Of a stretch of DNA of 64,000 nucleotides, positions 56,350 through 64,000 are shown in pieces. The notes below the pieces were generated by a model. That model was not told the origin of the DNA and made no database searches. It saw only the letters and a program-made list of their open reading frames with translations. The stretch comes from Paenibacillus prosopidis (GTDB lineage: Bacteria; Bacillota; Bacilli; Paenibacillales; Paenibacillaceae), in assembly GCF_003337375.1 (NCBI RefSeq), contig NZ_QPJD01000002.1, positions 434,001-498,000 on the forward strand, read 5' to 3'. Position 1 is the stretch's first letter. Every line of letters begins with the position of its first letter. The translations under genes and the position numbers were made by a program.

Positions 56350-56793
56350 TCACTTGGTCAATCCATCGAATATCGATACGACAAATCGAATTCCCTCGCT
56401 TGACATGCTTTGCAGAAGCCCGGACGTTGAATCGGCAATCCGATTTACCGCCGGCTGGTCAACTTCGAGCGGAACCCCCGGCAGCCGCTCATTTTCTTCG
56501 GGCAAGCTTCCAGACTGTTCAGGAGGCAAGTCCGAACCTCCGGCAAGCGCAGTAAGCCGCTTTACTTCCGCCAGCTCCTTCTCGAGCTGCGCAATTTTTT
56601 GCTGCTGAGCACGGACGAAATCGGTCGGAGCATCCGCGGACGGTTCAGGCTCCACTGTCTCGGCATATTCATCCACGCCCTCCATCGGGCCGTATATACG
56701 CTCAATGCCTGCCGAAGACATATCGATTCCATACAATATAATAACCGCAAGCGCCCCGCCGATCACCGTCCATTTCAGCGCATTCCGTTTCAT
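56350..56793 (-). CDS. YqxA-like protein (DUF3679 position)
   Basis: A 147-residue protein with one N-terminal hydrophobic segment (about 10-25), a coiled-coil-like stretch (VRAQQQKIAQLEKELAEVKR) and a C-terminal helical end. It occupies the place of yqxA between spoIIP and lepA in B. subtilis. Sequence similarity is not strong to my eye, so the name is tentative. Confidence 0.6.
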   Translation of the reverse strand: MKRNALKWTVIGGALAVIILYGIDMSSAGIERIYGPMEGVDEYAETVEPEPSADAPTDFVRAQQQKIAQLEKELAEVKRLTALAGGSDLPPEQSGSLPEENERLPGVPLEVDQPAVNRIADSTSGLLQSMSSEGIRFVVSIFDGLTK

Positions 56794-56830
56794 CTGCTCA
56801 TCGTTCCTCTCTTATACAAGGTTATTCCCG

Positions 56831-58099
56831 TCAGCTCTCGTTCCCTTTAGGTGCTGACACCTTCTCCTCTGCCCAATAAATCTCGGAAATGACTTCCGCG
56901 AGCGCATCTGTAGTACGATACGACTCCTCAAGCGTATTATCTACCCCGCCGATCTCAATAAGCACACTGTCGGACGCGAGTGACTGATTGTACTCCGCAT
57001 TGCCGCTTGCAGCCGTTTTGCCCCATATGCCTCGTGAAATACCAGGATATTTCTTATCTAAAGCTTCATGGATTTTCGTTGCGAATGCTTCGTTTTCTTC
57101 CCAGTTCGGATTTCTGTGGCCGATAATGAAATACAATTGCGCATAGCTCGTGCCATTAATATCGATCGTCGTATATTTACGTTTTTGCGAATCGCGGTGA
57201 ATATCGAAAAAGAACTTTAAATCTTTATTGCTCGCGATTGCTTCCTTGACAGTTTTCATCGAATATTTATACGATAATTCCCATCTGTAATTTTTGATCG
57301 CTGTCGGGTAATCCGTATTGGAATGCTGAGCGCCGATGCCTTCTTCCTCCAGCTTTTGCGCCAGCCGCTTGCCTAATAGTGTAATGTTTTTCGTGCTGGA
57401 GTTTGGATCCTTGCTCTTATCCGTTAGCACCGGGTACCAGGATTCGCGATTATGAGAGTGATAGATGAAGACGACCTTCGAGTCACCTGTCGTCGGCTTT
57501 TCGGCCGATCCGTTATCCCCGCCGGCGTTACCGTTTCCGCTATTTCCGGCTGTCGGTTCCTCCTCTTTACCCGGAAGCGGAACCGGTTCAGTTCCTTCTC
57601 CCGCTGCATTCGTACCTTCTCCCTCATGAGGCCCGCCGGTCGGGTCATCGGAAATCGGAGCATTGTCCTCCGGACCGACCGCTGTATCTGTTCCTACCCC
57701 TTTGCGAATGAGAAAAGCATCGTTTACACTCATGCCAGGCAGCTCGCCCGCCAGCAAGCTCTTCGGATCACTCGGGTTAATATCCGTTAATGCACGCATT
57801 AGAAAGGCGCTTATTTGTTTGCTTGTAAAGGAATCGGTTTCGATGCTGCTATGAAAAGAAGGCATTTCCATCTCTAGCATATCCCCAAAAAATCCGCTGG
57901 ATACAGCAGCAGCGAATCCTTTCATCGAATTAACCGGCGAAGCCGTCGACTGCTGATGCGCCATTCCTGCAATGCCGAGTAAAATAAAAAACAACGTTGA
58001 ACTAAAGGAGAGCAGCGCAAACGTCCGCCCGGTTACTAGAAATTGTCTCATTCGCTTGCTTTGTCTTGCGATATCAAGCAGCAAAATCTTTCGCTTCAT
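56831..58099 (-). CDS. spoIIP: Stage II sporulation protein P (SpoIIP)
   Basis: A 422-residue peptidoglycan amidase/endopeptidase needed for engulfment. After an N-terminal membrane anchor (about 28-47) and a long Gly/Glu/Pro-rich linker (about 130-205), the amidase domain starts at VVFIYHSHNRESW, then FFFDIHRDSQKRKYTT and VLIEIGGVDNTLEESYRTT, which carry the zinc ligands. It lies downstream of gpr, the conserved gpr-spoIIP pair. GGGAGG precedes the ATG. Confidence 0.95.
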   Translation of the reverse strand: MKRKILLLDIARQSKRMRQFLVTGRTFALLSFSSTLFFILLGIAGMAHQQSTASPVNSMKGFAAAVSSGFFGDMLEMEMPSFHSSIETDSFTSKQISAFLMRALTDINPSDPKSLLAGELPGMSVNDAFLIRKGVGTDTAVGPEDNAPISDDPTGGPHEGEGTNAAGEGTEPVPLPGKEEEPTAGNSGNGNAGGDNGSAEKPTTGDSKVVFIYHSHNRESWYPVLTDKSKDPNSSTKNITLLGKRLAQKLEEEGIGAQHSNTDYPTAIKNYRWELSYKYSMKTVKEAIASNKDLKFFFDIHRDSQKRKYTTIDINGTSYAQLYFIIGHRNPNWEENEAFATKIHEALDKKYPGISRGIWGKTAASGNAEYNQSLASDSVLIEIGGVDNTLEESYRTTDALAEVISEIYWAEEKVSAPKGNES

Positions 58100-58251
58100 C
58101 GGCTAACTACCTCCCGCTTCTCTGTGCCTGTGGCTGAGTTACTACTAAACTATGAGAGTGAGAGAGTTCATAGAACCGGACGAAGGTGAAAGATTCGAAT
58201 TTAATAGACTTCTTATTTGAGAGAAGGATTTTTTCCTCATACAAATAAAAG

Positions 58252-58294
58252 AAAAACTGATATTCAAACCGTTGGCTGTTTGAATATCAGTTTA
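58252..58294 (-). terminator. gpr terminator
   Basis: AAACTGATATTCAAAC and its complement pair around a 7-base loop, with a T-rich tail TTTTTCTTTT on the minus strand. It ends gpr before spoIIP, so spoIIP has its own promoter in the remaining interval to 58100. Confidence 0.88.
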
Positions 58295-58299
58295 TGATG

Positions 58300-59307
58300 T
58301 CAGTGCGTATAAGCGGCTACATTATTCGTATCCACCGCTTCATGCAGCGAAGCATTAAGTCCACTCGCAATAATGTTGGCGATATCCTCAATGAATTCAT
58401 CGATCTCCTTCGGTGTGACAAGCAGATCGTGACCGAGAGGGCTGAGCACTTCCTTCACGAGCTGCAGTCGTTCGTTTTCCTCCATCTGATTCATTAAGCC
58501 CATAATTTGATCGGTGTTGCCGCTATGATTTTTAAAGTGGCTTTGCATCATTTCAAGTGTATTGTTCACAATGGTTGAAGCGTAAACAACGGTCGGAACG
58601 CCGATCGCGATGACGGGAACGCCGATTATTTCTTTCGTCAGCCCTTTACGTTTGTTGCCGATGCCCGAGCCGGGATGAATACCGGTATCTGCGATTTGAA
58701 TGGTCGTATTGACGCGCTCAACCGACTTAGAAGCAAGCGCATCAATCGCTATAACCACATCAGGATGCGTTTTTTCAACGATACCCTGTACAATCTCGCT
58801 CGATTCAATACCCGTTATGCCAAGAACGCCTGGCGCTACGGCACTGACTGCCCGGTAGCCTGGAGCTACCTGATCGGGCATAAGCTCAAAAAAATGGCGG
58901 GTAACCATAACGTTCTCAACGACAAGCGGACCGAGTGCGTCCGGTGTGACATTCCAGTTGCCCAGACCAACGATCAGCACACGTGCCATTTTATTTATGG
59001 ACAAACGCTCTAAAAACGATTCAAAATGTTTTGCGAATTGGGTCGCTACACGATCCTGTAAACCGGTGTCGCCGTTTCGCAAGTCTGGAACCTCTATCGT
59101 TACATAATGGCCTTGCATTTTGCCGATCGCTTGAGAGCCTTCTTCATTTTGCACATGAAGCTGTGTAATGGTAATGCCGTTATCCTCCGTTGTTTCGGAT
59201 TGAATACCAGGAATTGGCCCGCCCCGGGGTGCCTCAGCCATTTCCTTTGCTTCTAACGCCAAGTCGGTTCTGACATTGTATAACTGCAAATCAAGCTCTT
59301 TCTCCAC
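58300..59307 (-). CDS. gpr: Germination protease GPR
   Basis: A 335-residue aspartic-type endopeptidase (family A25) that degrades small acid-soluble spore proteins during germination. It contains YNVRTDLALEAKEMAE in the propeptide, VLIVGLGNWNVTPDALGPLVVENVMVTRH and PDVVIAIDALASKSVERVNTTIQIADTGIHPGSGIGNKRK. It is synthesised as a zymogen in the forespore. Start ATG 59307. Confidence 0.96.
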   Translation of the reverse strand: MEKELDLQLYNVRTDLALEAKEMAEAPRGGPIPGIQSETTEDNGITITQLHVQNEEGSQAIGKMQGHYVTIEVPDLRNGDTGLQDRVATQFAKHFESFLERLSINKMARVLIVGLGNWNVTPDALGPLVVENVMVTRHFFELMPDQVAPGYRAVSAVAPGVLGITGIESSEIVQGIVEKTHPDVVIAIDALASKSVERVNTTIQIADTGIHPGSGIGNKRKGLTKEIIGVPVIAIGVPTVVYASTIVNNTLEMMQSHFKNHSGNTDQIMGLMNQMEENERLQLVKEVLSPLGHDLLVTPKEIDEFIEDIANIIASGLNASLHEAVDTNNVAAYTH

Positions 59308-59339
59308 TGCTCATTCTCCTTTCGCGCATATGTACTTTT

Positions 59340-59370
59340 GTTATTGTTTGCAGACGAGTTAATTTCATAC
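59340..59370 (-). promoter_or_regulatory. Possible sigma-G promoter of gpr
   Basis: On the minus strand GTATGA (59370-59365) and CAATAAC (59346-59340) are separated by 18 bases, resembling forespore sigma-G/F promoters. gpr is expressed in the forespore in Bacillus. Weak match, low confidence. Confidence 0.35.
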
Positions 59371-59425
59371 ACTTTTAAAAACGATGGAATCCAAGTATGG
59401 ATGGTTTAATGAAGCGTTGGCGCTA

Positions 59426-59454
59426 TTGCTTTTTGGGCAGGGGCATGATAATAT
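59426..59454 (+). promoter_or_regulatory. Putative rpsT promoter
   Basis: TTGCTT and TAATAT with a 17-base spacer lie 70 bases upstream of rpsT on the plus strand. Plausible sigma-A promoter. Confidence 0.55.
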
Positions 59455-59523
59455 ATTTTAAGTTGTGTTGTCTAGGTTTCTAATGAATTTGTACCGCTGT
59501 AAACAGTTTAGGAGGTGAATTCC

Positions 59524-59796
59524 ATGCCAAACATTAAATCCGCGATTAAACGCGTTAAAACAAGTGAAAAGCGTCGTGCTTTGAATGCTTCCCAAAAATC
59601 CGCACTTCGTTCGGCCGTTAAATCTGCTGACCAAGCTATCGGTGGCACTGATGTAGAGGCTGCTAAAGCAGCTTTAATCACTGCAACGAAAAAATTGGAC
59701 AAAGCAGCAACTAAAGGCCTGATTCATAAAAATGCGGCTTCCCGCAAAAAATCTCGTCTTGCTAAAAGGCTGAATGCCCTTTCGGCACAAGCTTAA
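59524..59796 (+). CDS. rpsT: 30S ribosomal protein S20
   Basis: A 90-residue S20 with [20 protein letters not shown] at the start and [20 protein letters not shown] near the end. ATG 59524 follows GGAGGTGA; an ATG-like start at 59515 is upstream of that site and rejected. Monocistronic on the plus strand and divergent from gpr. Confidence 0.97.
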   Translation: MPNIKSAIKRVKTSEKRRALNASQKSALRSAVKSADQAIGGTDVEAAKAALITATKKLDKAATKGLIHKNAASRKKSRLAKRLNALSAQA

Positions 59797-59808
59797 GCAG
59801 CATGCAAA

Positions 59809-59850
59809 ACGGCTTCACCGCTCTTAACCGAGTAGTGAAGCCGTTTTTTT
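59809..59850. terminator. Bidirectional terminator between rpsT and holA
   Basis: AACGGCTTCAC and GTGAAGCCGTT arms with T runs on the plus side and a shorter T tail on the minus side. It terminates rpsT and the convergent holA. Confidence 0.9.
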
Positions 59851-59879
59851 GTTTGTATATAACAGGAATCGAGTTCCTG

Positions 59880-60914
59880 CTAAGCGCCTTTCTCCATTCC
59901 GAGAGACAATAAATAAAGCTCTAATCCAAGCGTTTTGTCGATTGCCCCGGTTTTCATCTGATAATCGAGCTCAGCAAGCGAGGCAAGAAGTTTACCTAAT
60001 CTTACTGTCTGAAATTTACGGCTTTTGTCCGCTGCTAGCTTGACCGCATAAGGATGCAAGCCTAGCTGTCCAGCCATCTGCTGCGGTGAATAATGATGCT
60101 GCTCCAGCTCTTTGATCTGCAGCATAATGCGTAATTGCCTTGCAATAAGCGCCGCAATTTTTATCGGCTCCTCCCGTCTAATTAGGAGCTCCCTATATAA
60201 TCGGATCGCACGGTCAATACGAAGCTCAGCTATTGCATCCACTAATGCGAATACATCCTCTTCAACGGTCGCTGCTGTAAGCAGAGATGCTTGTTCCACA
60301 TCAATTGAGCCGCCTGATCCCGCATGCAGACAAAGCTTGTCCACCTCTTGGGCCAGCTGCTGCATGCCCGCGCCCGCACGAACGAGCAGCAGTTCCGCGG
60401 CTTCTGCCGTCATCGTTCGATTTTGCTCAGCTGCCCGCTTAATCATCCACTGCTTAAGCTGAGCGGCATCAAGCTCCGGAAAAGCAACCAGTGAGTTACG
60501 ATCCTTTAAGGTCTTAACTAGCTTACGCCGTTCATCTAGCTTCTCCGCATGTACCGCAAATACGATGACCGACGTTTCTGACGGATATTCCATATATTGA
60601 AGCAGCTTTTCAGGTTTATGCTCTACCTTGCTGTTTTCCTTGGCGCCTGAAGCTAGAACAGCCGCATCTCTAATAACAATGAGCTTTCGCTGCACGAAAA
60701 ATGGCAGCGTCTCCGCTTCCAAAACCGCTTCTTCAATCGAAGTCTCGGCCGTATCGAATTTAACGATGCCGAGCTCTCTTTCTTCGGCTGTAAACATAGC
60801 TTCCGTCAGCGCTTCGATAAATTGCTGCAGACGAAAACGGTCTTTTCCGTACAACACATAAATAGGGCGGAATCTGCCGCCTTTTAATTCCTTCAACGCT
60901 TCCTTTGCGTCCAT
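59880..60914 (-). CDS. holA: DNA polymerase III subunit delta (HolA)
   Basis: A 344-residue clamp-loader delta subunit that opens the beta clamp. It shows PIYVLYGKDRFRLQQFIEAL at the start, FAVHAEKLDERRKLVKTLK, and the C-terminal domain LRIMLQIKELEQHHYSPQQMAGQLGLHPYAVK. ATG 60914. Typical spacing to rpsT as convergent genes. Confidence 0.95.
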   Translation of the reverse strand: MDAKEALKELKGGRFRPIYVLYGKDRFRLQQFIEALTEAMFTAEERELGIVKFDTAETSIEEAVLEAETLPFFVQRKLIVIRDAAVLASGAKENSKVEHKPEKLLQYMEYPSETSVIVFAVHAEKLDERRKLVKTLKDRNSLVAFPELDAAQLKQWMIKRAAEQNRTMTAEAAELLLVRAGAGMQQLAQEVDKLCLHAGSGGSIDVEQASLLTAATVEEDVFALVDAIAELRIDRAIRLYRELLIRREEPIKIAALIARQLRIMLQIKELEQHHYSPQQMAGQLGLHPYAVKLAADKSRKFQTVRLGKLLASLAELDYQMKTGAIDKTLGLELYLLSLGMEKGA

Positions 60915-60946
60915 TCTTTCACCCCGTCACCATAACTGTAAATATA

Positions 60947-61043
60947 CGGCAACAAAGGGATGAGCCATAAAATTGGCCTCATCCCTTTGCCGAACATCTA
61001 TATAAACATCAGCAGGCAGGTCCATGGTACCGCCCTGCTGATG
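60947..61043. other. Two hairpins between the anti-sigma gene and holA
   Basis: The 216-base gap holds CAAAGGGATGAG/CTCATCCCTTTG (60953-60989) and CATCAGCAGG/CCTGCTGATG (61007-61043). Neither has a strong T run. The second could end the anti-sigma transcript. No credible ORF was seen. Confidence 0.5.
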
Positions 61044-61130
61044 GTCATACGACGTTAAGGCTTCGTCGCAGACACTCTCGTTACTAATACTATACGCTGA
61101 AGCGGACGAAAGTGTGCGAATACCTGTAAA

Positions 61131-62177
61131 TTAATGTGCACCCTTTTTCTCTTGGCGGCTTACCAGGTCAATTACATAGGTCTCGATTGAACCTTTCTGG
61201 GCATGCACCTCATAGGTCAGTTGACTGCTGTCCTCCGACCAGACGAGGTTTGCCAGCTTGCCATTTTTGCGGGGTGACTCAAGCAGAAGTGTTTGGTCAG
61301 CCATCGTATAAATTTGGATCGAGTAGTCCTCAGCATGAGCGCTAAGCTTGCCATCTGGAGAAAGCAGTCCCTGCTCAGCAGCTTTATTTTCCGAATCAGA
61401 CTCATCTTTTTGAACCATTACTTCTGAATCGCCAAACGATCCCGTAGAGCCTTCGGATGAGTTTGAGCCTCCGCCGGAAGCAATCCCATTGGCCTCGCCT
61501 TCAGATGCCTCAGAAGCCGGAGCTTCCGGATCCATGTTTTTATCTGAATTGCTGGTGGTCGATTCCGACTCATCGGACGAACCTGAACGACTCTCCATTT
61601 GGGAAGCACCATCATTGGTCGCCTTTTCATCCATTGCTTCCGTTCCAACCTCGGATGCAGCTGCGCCGTCTTCAACAGTGATTTTCATCGCAAGCTCTTG
61701 TGGAGCATCTGCTGCAGTGTCCATCGCACCAGCGGATTCATTAGCCGCGGAATTCGAAGTTGCGAAGTCAGGAGATAAACCCGGCTTATATGTGACAAGG
61801 AATAGCCCGGCGACGATTCCGGCTGCGATGACCCCGCCCATCACGCGCATGGACGGCCAGCGGCGGTCCCGCTTCACGCGGCGAGGCGTGACTTCGCTTG
61901 ATTCATCGATGGTTGAAGAGGGAGTCTCCGCTGCCGCTTCAGGCTGTCCGAACAGCTCGATCCGCTCCAATTGCGGCATGATTGCGTCAACTAAGCTGTA
62001 GCTTGGAACTACTTTCGGCAAACTTGTAAGCTCGGCGGATAACAGCTTTAACCGCTCGAACATGGCTGCGCAGTCCGGACAATGTCTAGTATGATTCATC
62101 AAGACTTCTCTCTCGCTTTCATCGAGATCGTCGTCAAGCTGTCTTTGCATTAATTCCATCACCTCTTGACAATTCAT
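61131..62177 (-). CDS. Membrane-anchored anti-sigma factor (zinc finger, zf-HC2)
   Basis: A 348-residue anti-sigma factor. The N-terminal cytoplasmic anti-sigma zinc motif is HTRHCPDC (Hx3Cx2C) with Cys3 nearby. A transmembrane helix lies at about 113-132 (VMGGVIAAGIVAGLFLVTY). The extracytoplasmic part has a long Ser/Glu/Asp/Gly-rich linker (about 145-275) and a C-terminal domain with KLANLVWSEDSSQLTYEVHA that resembles a beta-propeller blade. Its start overlaps the sigma stop by 4 bases, so the pair is co-translated. Confidence 0.88.
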   Translation of the reverse strand: MNCQEVMELMQRQLDDDLDESEREVLMNHTRHCPDCAAMFERLKLLSAELTSLPKVVPSYSLVDAIMPQLERIELFGQPEAAAETPSSTIDESSEVTPRRVKRDRRWPSMRVMGGVIAAGIVAGLFLVTYKPGLSPDFATSNSAANESAGAMDTAADAPQELAMKITVEDGAAASEVGTEAMDEKATNDGASQMESRSGSSDESESTTSNSDKNMDPEAPASEASEGEANGIASGGGSNSSEGSTGSFGDSEVMVQKDESDSENKAAEQGLLSPDGKLSAHAEDYSIQIYTMADQTLLLESPRKNGKLANLVWSEDSSQLTYEVHAQKGSIETYVIDLVSRQEKKGAH

Positions 62178-62722
62178 CCCCGGACACCACCTTTCTGATA
62201 ATCATGGAGTAACGTTTGCAGCTGCTGCCTAGCTCTGAATAAATAGGATTTTACTGTGTTGAGCGGCAAATCAAGTGAATCGGCAATTTCGTTATACGAG
62301 AAATCTTGTAAATACCGAAGGACGACAACCGCGCGGTGATGCTCAGGCAGCTTATCGATTGCAGTTCGAATGTCTTGAACAGCATAAGCGGACATCACCT
62401 CGTCCTCCACGTTTTGCTTCTCATGGAAAACCATGTCATGCTCATCTATCGAGACGGTCGGCTTATTTCTCCGAAACTTGTCAATGCAAATGTTTGTTAC
62501 AATACGTTGAATCCATGTTTTGAATTGCGCTTTTTCCTCGTATGAGCCTATTTTTGTATAGATGCGGATAAGCGCTTCCTGCGCCGCATCAAGTGCATCT
62601 TGTTCGTTATTTAGTATATAATAGGCTGTCCGATAAACATGTGTTTCAATCTCTCGCAATAGAGTAATTAAAGCGTCGCGATCTCCCGACTGGGCGGCTC
62701 TAATAAGGCCCGGCTCCACCAC
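62174..62722 (-). CDS. ECF RNA polymerase sigma factor
   Basis: A 182-residue sigma-70 family ECF factor. Region 2 includes YRTAYYILNNEQDALDAAQEALIRIYTKIGSYEEKAQFKTWIQRIVTN and region 4 YNEIADSLDLPLNTVKSYLFRARQQLQTLL. It is co-transcribed with the anti-sigma gene. The start is GTG 62722, 9 bases after GAGGGGG. An ECF-type promoter in front suggests autoregulation. Related to the SigW/SigV/SigM type, but subgroup is not certain. Confidence 0.93.
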   Translation of the reverse strand: MVEPGLIRAAQSGDRDALITLLREIETHVYRTAYYILNNEQDALDAAQEALIRIYTKIGSYEEKAQFKTWIQRIVTNICIDKFRRNKPTVSIDEHDMVFHEKQNVEDEVMSAYAVQDIRTAIDKLPEHHRAVVVLRYLQDFSYNEIADSLDLPLNTVKSYLFRARQQLQTLLHDYQKGGVRG

Positions 62723-62751
62723 GAAGGATCCCCCTCTCTTGCAACCTTTCT

Positions 62752-62778
62752 GACGAATTGGTTGCGATAAATGTTGCA
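62752..62778 (-). promoter_or_regulatory. ECF-type autoregulatory promoter
   Basis: TGCAAC (62778-62773) and CGTC (62755-62752) are separated by 17 bases on the minus strand, very close to the TGAAAC-N16/17-CGT pattern of ECF sigma factors. It is 30 bases upstream of the sigma gene start. Confidence 0.7.
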
Positions 62779-62943
62779 GATAAATGAAAAGTTGTACTTT
62801 ATTTTTTTTAGTGACAAGCTTATAAGACTAAAAGTACAGTGAAAAATGAAACGCTTTTATCCCCTTCTATTTTGAAAAAACGAAATAAACTCCACATTAA
62901 AGGATACCAAATTTCTGGTACCCCGTATATAGATATCGGTTTA

Positions 62944-64000
62944 TTATTGCATAAACAAGCCGCTCTCCGTCACCATAAAACGCACCTCTCCATCCCTGTC
63001 CGTTCGCCAAACTCCTGTCTCTGCTTGAGCAAGCCTGGACAAGACGTCCGGATGAGGGTGTCCATAGCTGTTCGACGCACCTGCTGAAGCCACTGCGCTA
63101 AGCGGATTCCAATATTTCAGCCATTCCTCGCCTGTCGAATAACGGCTGCCATGATGAGAAATCTTCATAACGGAAATAGATCCGGACGACGGCAAGGAGT
63201 TGCCGCCTTTTTGCTGTTCGTGATTCATAATCGATTGTTCGGTTTTCGAATTAATGTCACCTGTAAACAGAAAAGTCGACTCATATAGCTGGACAGTCAG
63301 GACAACGCTGCTCTCATTCTGATTCTCCAAAACGGGAACAGCTTCAGTAGTTGCGGGAACCGGCCATAACACCTTAAGCACGGTTTCTTGATCCAGCCGG
63401 TGCTCCATGCCTGCTTTTGCCGCATACAACTGTATATCTAAATCAACCGCTCGCGCTAAAAGCTTCCGGGCATCTTCTGCATCCTTGATGGTGCCGTTCC
63501 ACCATATGCTCCGTACCGGAATCGTATCCAGCACGGCCTGCAGTCCACGGATATGATCGCTGTCCAAATGCGAAATAACGAGCAGATCAATTTCACGCAC
63601 ACCTCGTTTCATTAATAAAGGGACAACGACCTTCTGACCGACTTCAAATGGATCGCTGCGTTCCCTCCACTCCTCGCCCGGCTTGCGAAAAGACAGCGTC
63701 CCGCCGCCGTCGATTAAAATGTGCTTGCCCTGCGGCGTACGAATATGGATGGAATCTCCTTGACCGACGTCCAGTATGCTTACGGCTGCACGCCTATCCA
63801 GCAAGTCCGGCTTATAAGCATATACGAGCAGCATAACCGCAATAAAACCAAGAGACAGAAGGCTGATGCGAAGCCCTCTGCTTCTCGGAAGAGAGACTGC
63901 ATCATCGGCAGCTGCTCCGAGCGGTGTCAATAATAAAGACTCCGTTCCGAGCGGTACCGTTTCATCCGCAGCAGAAGCTGCTTTCAGTTGCCATGCGTTT
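62944..64000 (-). CDS. comEC: ComEC/Rec2-like metallo-beta-lactamase domain (5' end beyond the window)
   Basis: The C-terminal 352 residues of a ComEC/Rec2-type DNA uptake protein. A membrane helix (ISLLSLGFIAVMLLVYAY) precedes a metallo-beta-lactamase domain with SILDVGQGDSIHIR, VISHLDSDHIRGL (HxDxDH) and VMKISHHGSRYSTGEEW. The frame is open to the window edge (ending ...NAWQLKAASAADETVPLGTE upstream), so the N-terminal channel part is not seen. In B. subtilis comEC is also upstream of holA. Confidence 0.88.
   Translation of the reverse strand, partial: NAWQLKAASAADETVPLGTESLLLTPLGAAADDAVSLPRSRGLRISLLSLGFIAVMLLVYAYKPDLLDRRAAVSILDVGQGDSIHIRTPQGKHILIDGGGTLSFRKPGEEWRERSDPFEVGQKVVVPLLMKRGVREIDLLVISHLDSDHIRGLQAVLDTIPVRSIWWNGTIKDAEDARKLLARAVDLDIQLYAAKAGMEHRLDQETVLKVLWPVPATTEAVPVLENQNESSVVLTVQLYESTFLFTGDINSKTEQSIMNHEQQKGGNSLPSSGSISVMKISHHGSRYSTGEEWLKYWNPLSAVASAGASNSYGHPHPDVLSRLAQAETGVWRTDRDGEVRFMVTESGLFMQ

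Noticed and set aside
61489..62001. 170-codon open frame opposite the anti-sigma gene
   Set aside because: Antisense shadow of the low-complexity linker.

Overview
The window is a chromosomal segment from an endospore-forming Firmicute, most likely Paenibacillus or a close relative. The evidence is gene content and order: rpoD-dnaG, glyQS, era-cdd-dgkA-ybeY-pgpH-phoH-yqfD-yqfC, floA-nfeD-yqeY-rpsU, hrcA-grpE-dnaK-dnaJ-prmA, and hemW-lepA-spoIIP-gpr. It also carries the sporulation proteins YqfC, YqfD, SpoIIP and GPR, a CIRCE operator, a glycine T-box and strong GGAGG ribosome-binding sites. Almost every gene is on the minus strand, so the operons read right to left. The plus strand holds only ywaC, a subtilase, a Na/Pi-type transporter, a small cysteine protein and rpsT.

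Layout. 1-4.6 kb: small alarmone synthetase YwaC, three small conserved proteins, a membrane-anchored subtilase and the RNase P RNA gene, which has type A (E. coli-like) architecture. 4.6-11 kb: yqfO, trmK, a membrane protein, sigma-A, primase and a DUF188 protein that has no normal start codon. 11-24 kb: PPDK regulator, glyS/glyQ under a T-box, recO, yqzL, era, cdd, dgkA, ybeY, pgpH, phoH, yqfD and yqfC. 24-29 kb: the floA/nfeD flotillin module, yqeY, rpsU, a HIT protein and two unrecognised small proteins. 29-39 kb: addA and addB, an RlmI-family methyltransferase and a Na/Pi transporter. 39-49 kb: Nudix, mtaB, rsmE, a site-2 protease and prmA, then the class I heat-shock operon hrcA-grpE-dnaK-dnaJ. 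49.2-52.6 kb: a small accessory patch with a gene remnant, a frameshifted pseudogene and several cargo-like genes. 52.7-64 kb: an ArgA-like acetyltransferase, hemW, lepA, spoIIP, gpr, rpsT, holA, an anti-sigma/ECF sigma pair and the C-terminal part of comEC, which is cut by the window edge.

I found no transposase, integrase, CRISPR array, defence island, biosynthetic cluster, rRNA or tRNA. The strongest unexplained signal is a roughly 38-bp hairpin repeat. It lies directly upstream of the ribosome-binding sites of yqfC (three copies plus a partial one), grpE (two copies) and dnaK (one degraded copy). The hairpin arms differ between loci but change together, so pairing is kept. Other points of interest are the type A RNase P RNA, the DUF188 gene whose conserved N-terminus lies upstream of any ATG/GTG/TTG codon, the two decaying genes between hrcA and hemW, and ECF-type promoter motifs upstream of the ECF sigma gene and possibly ywaC.
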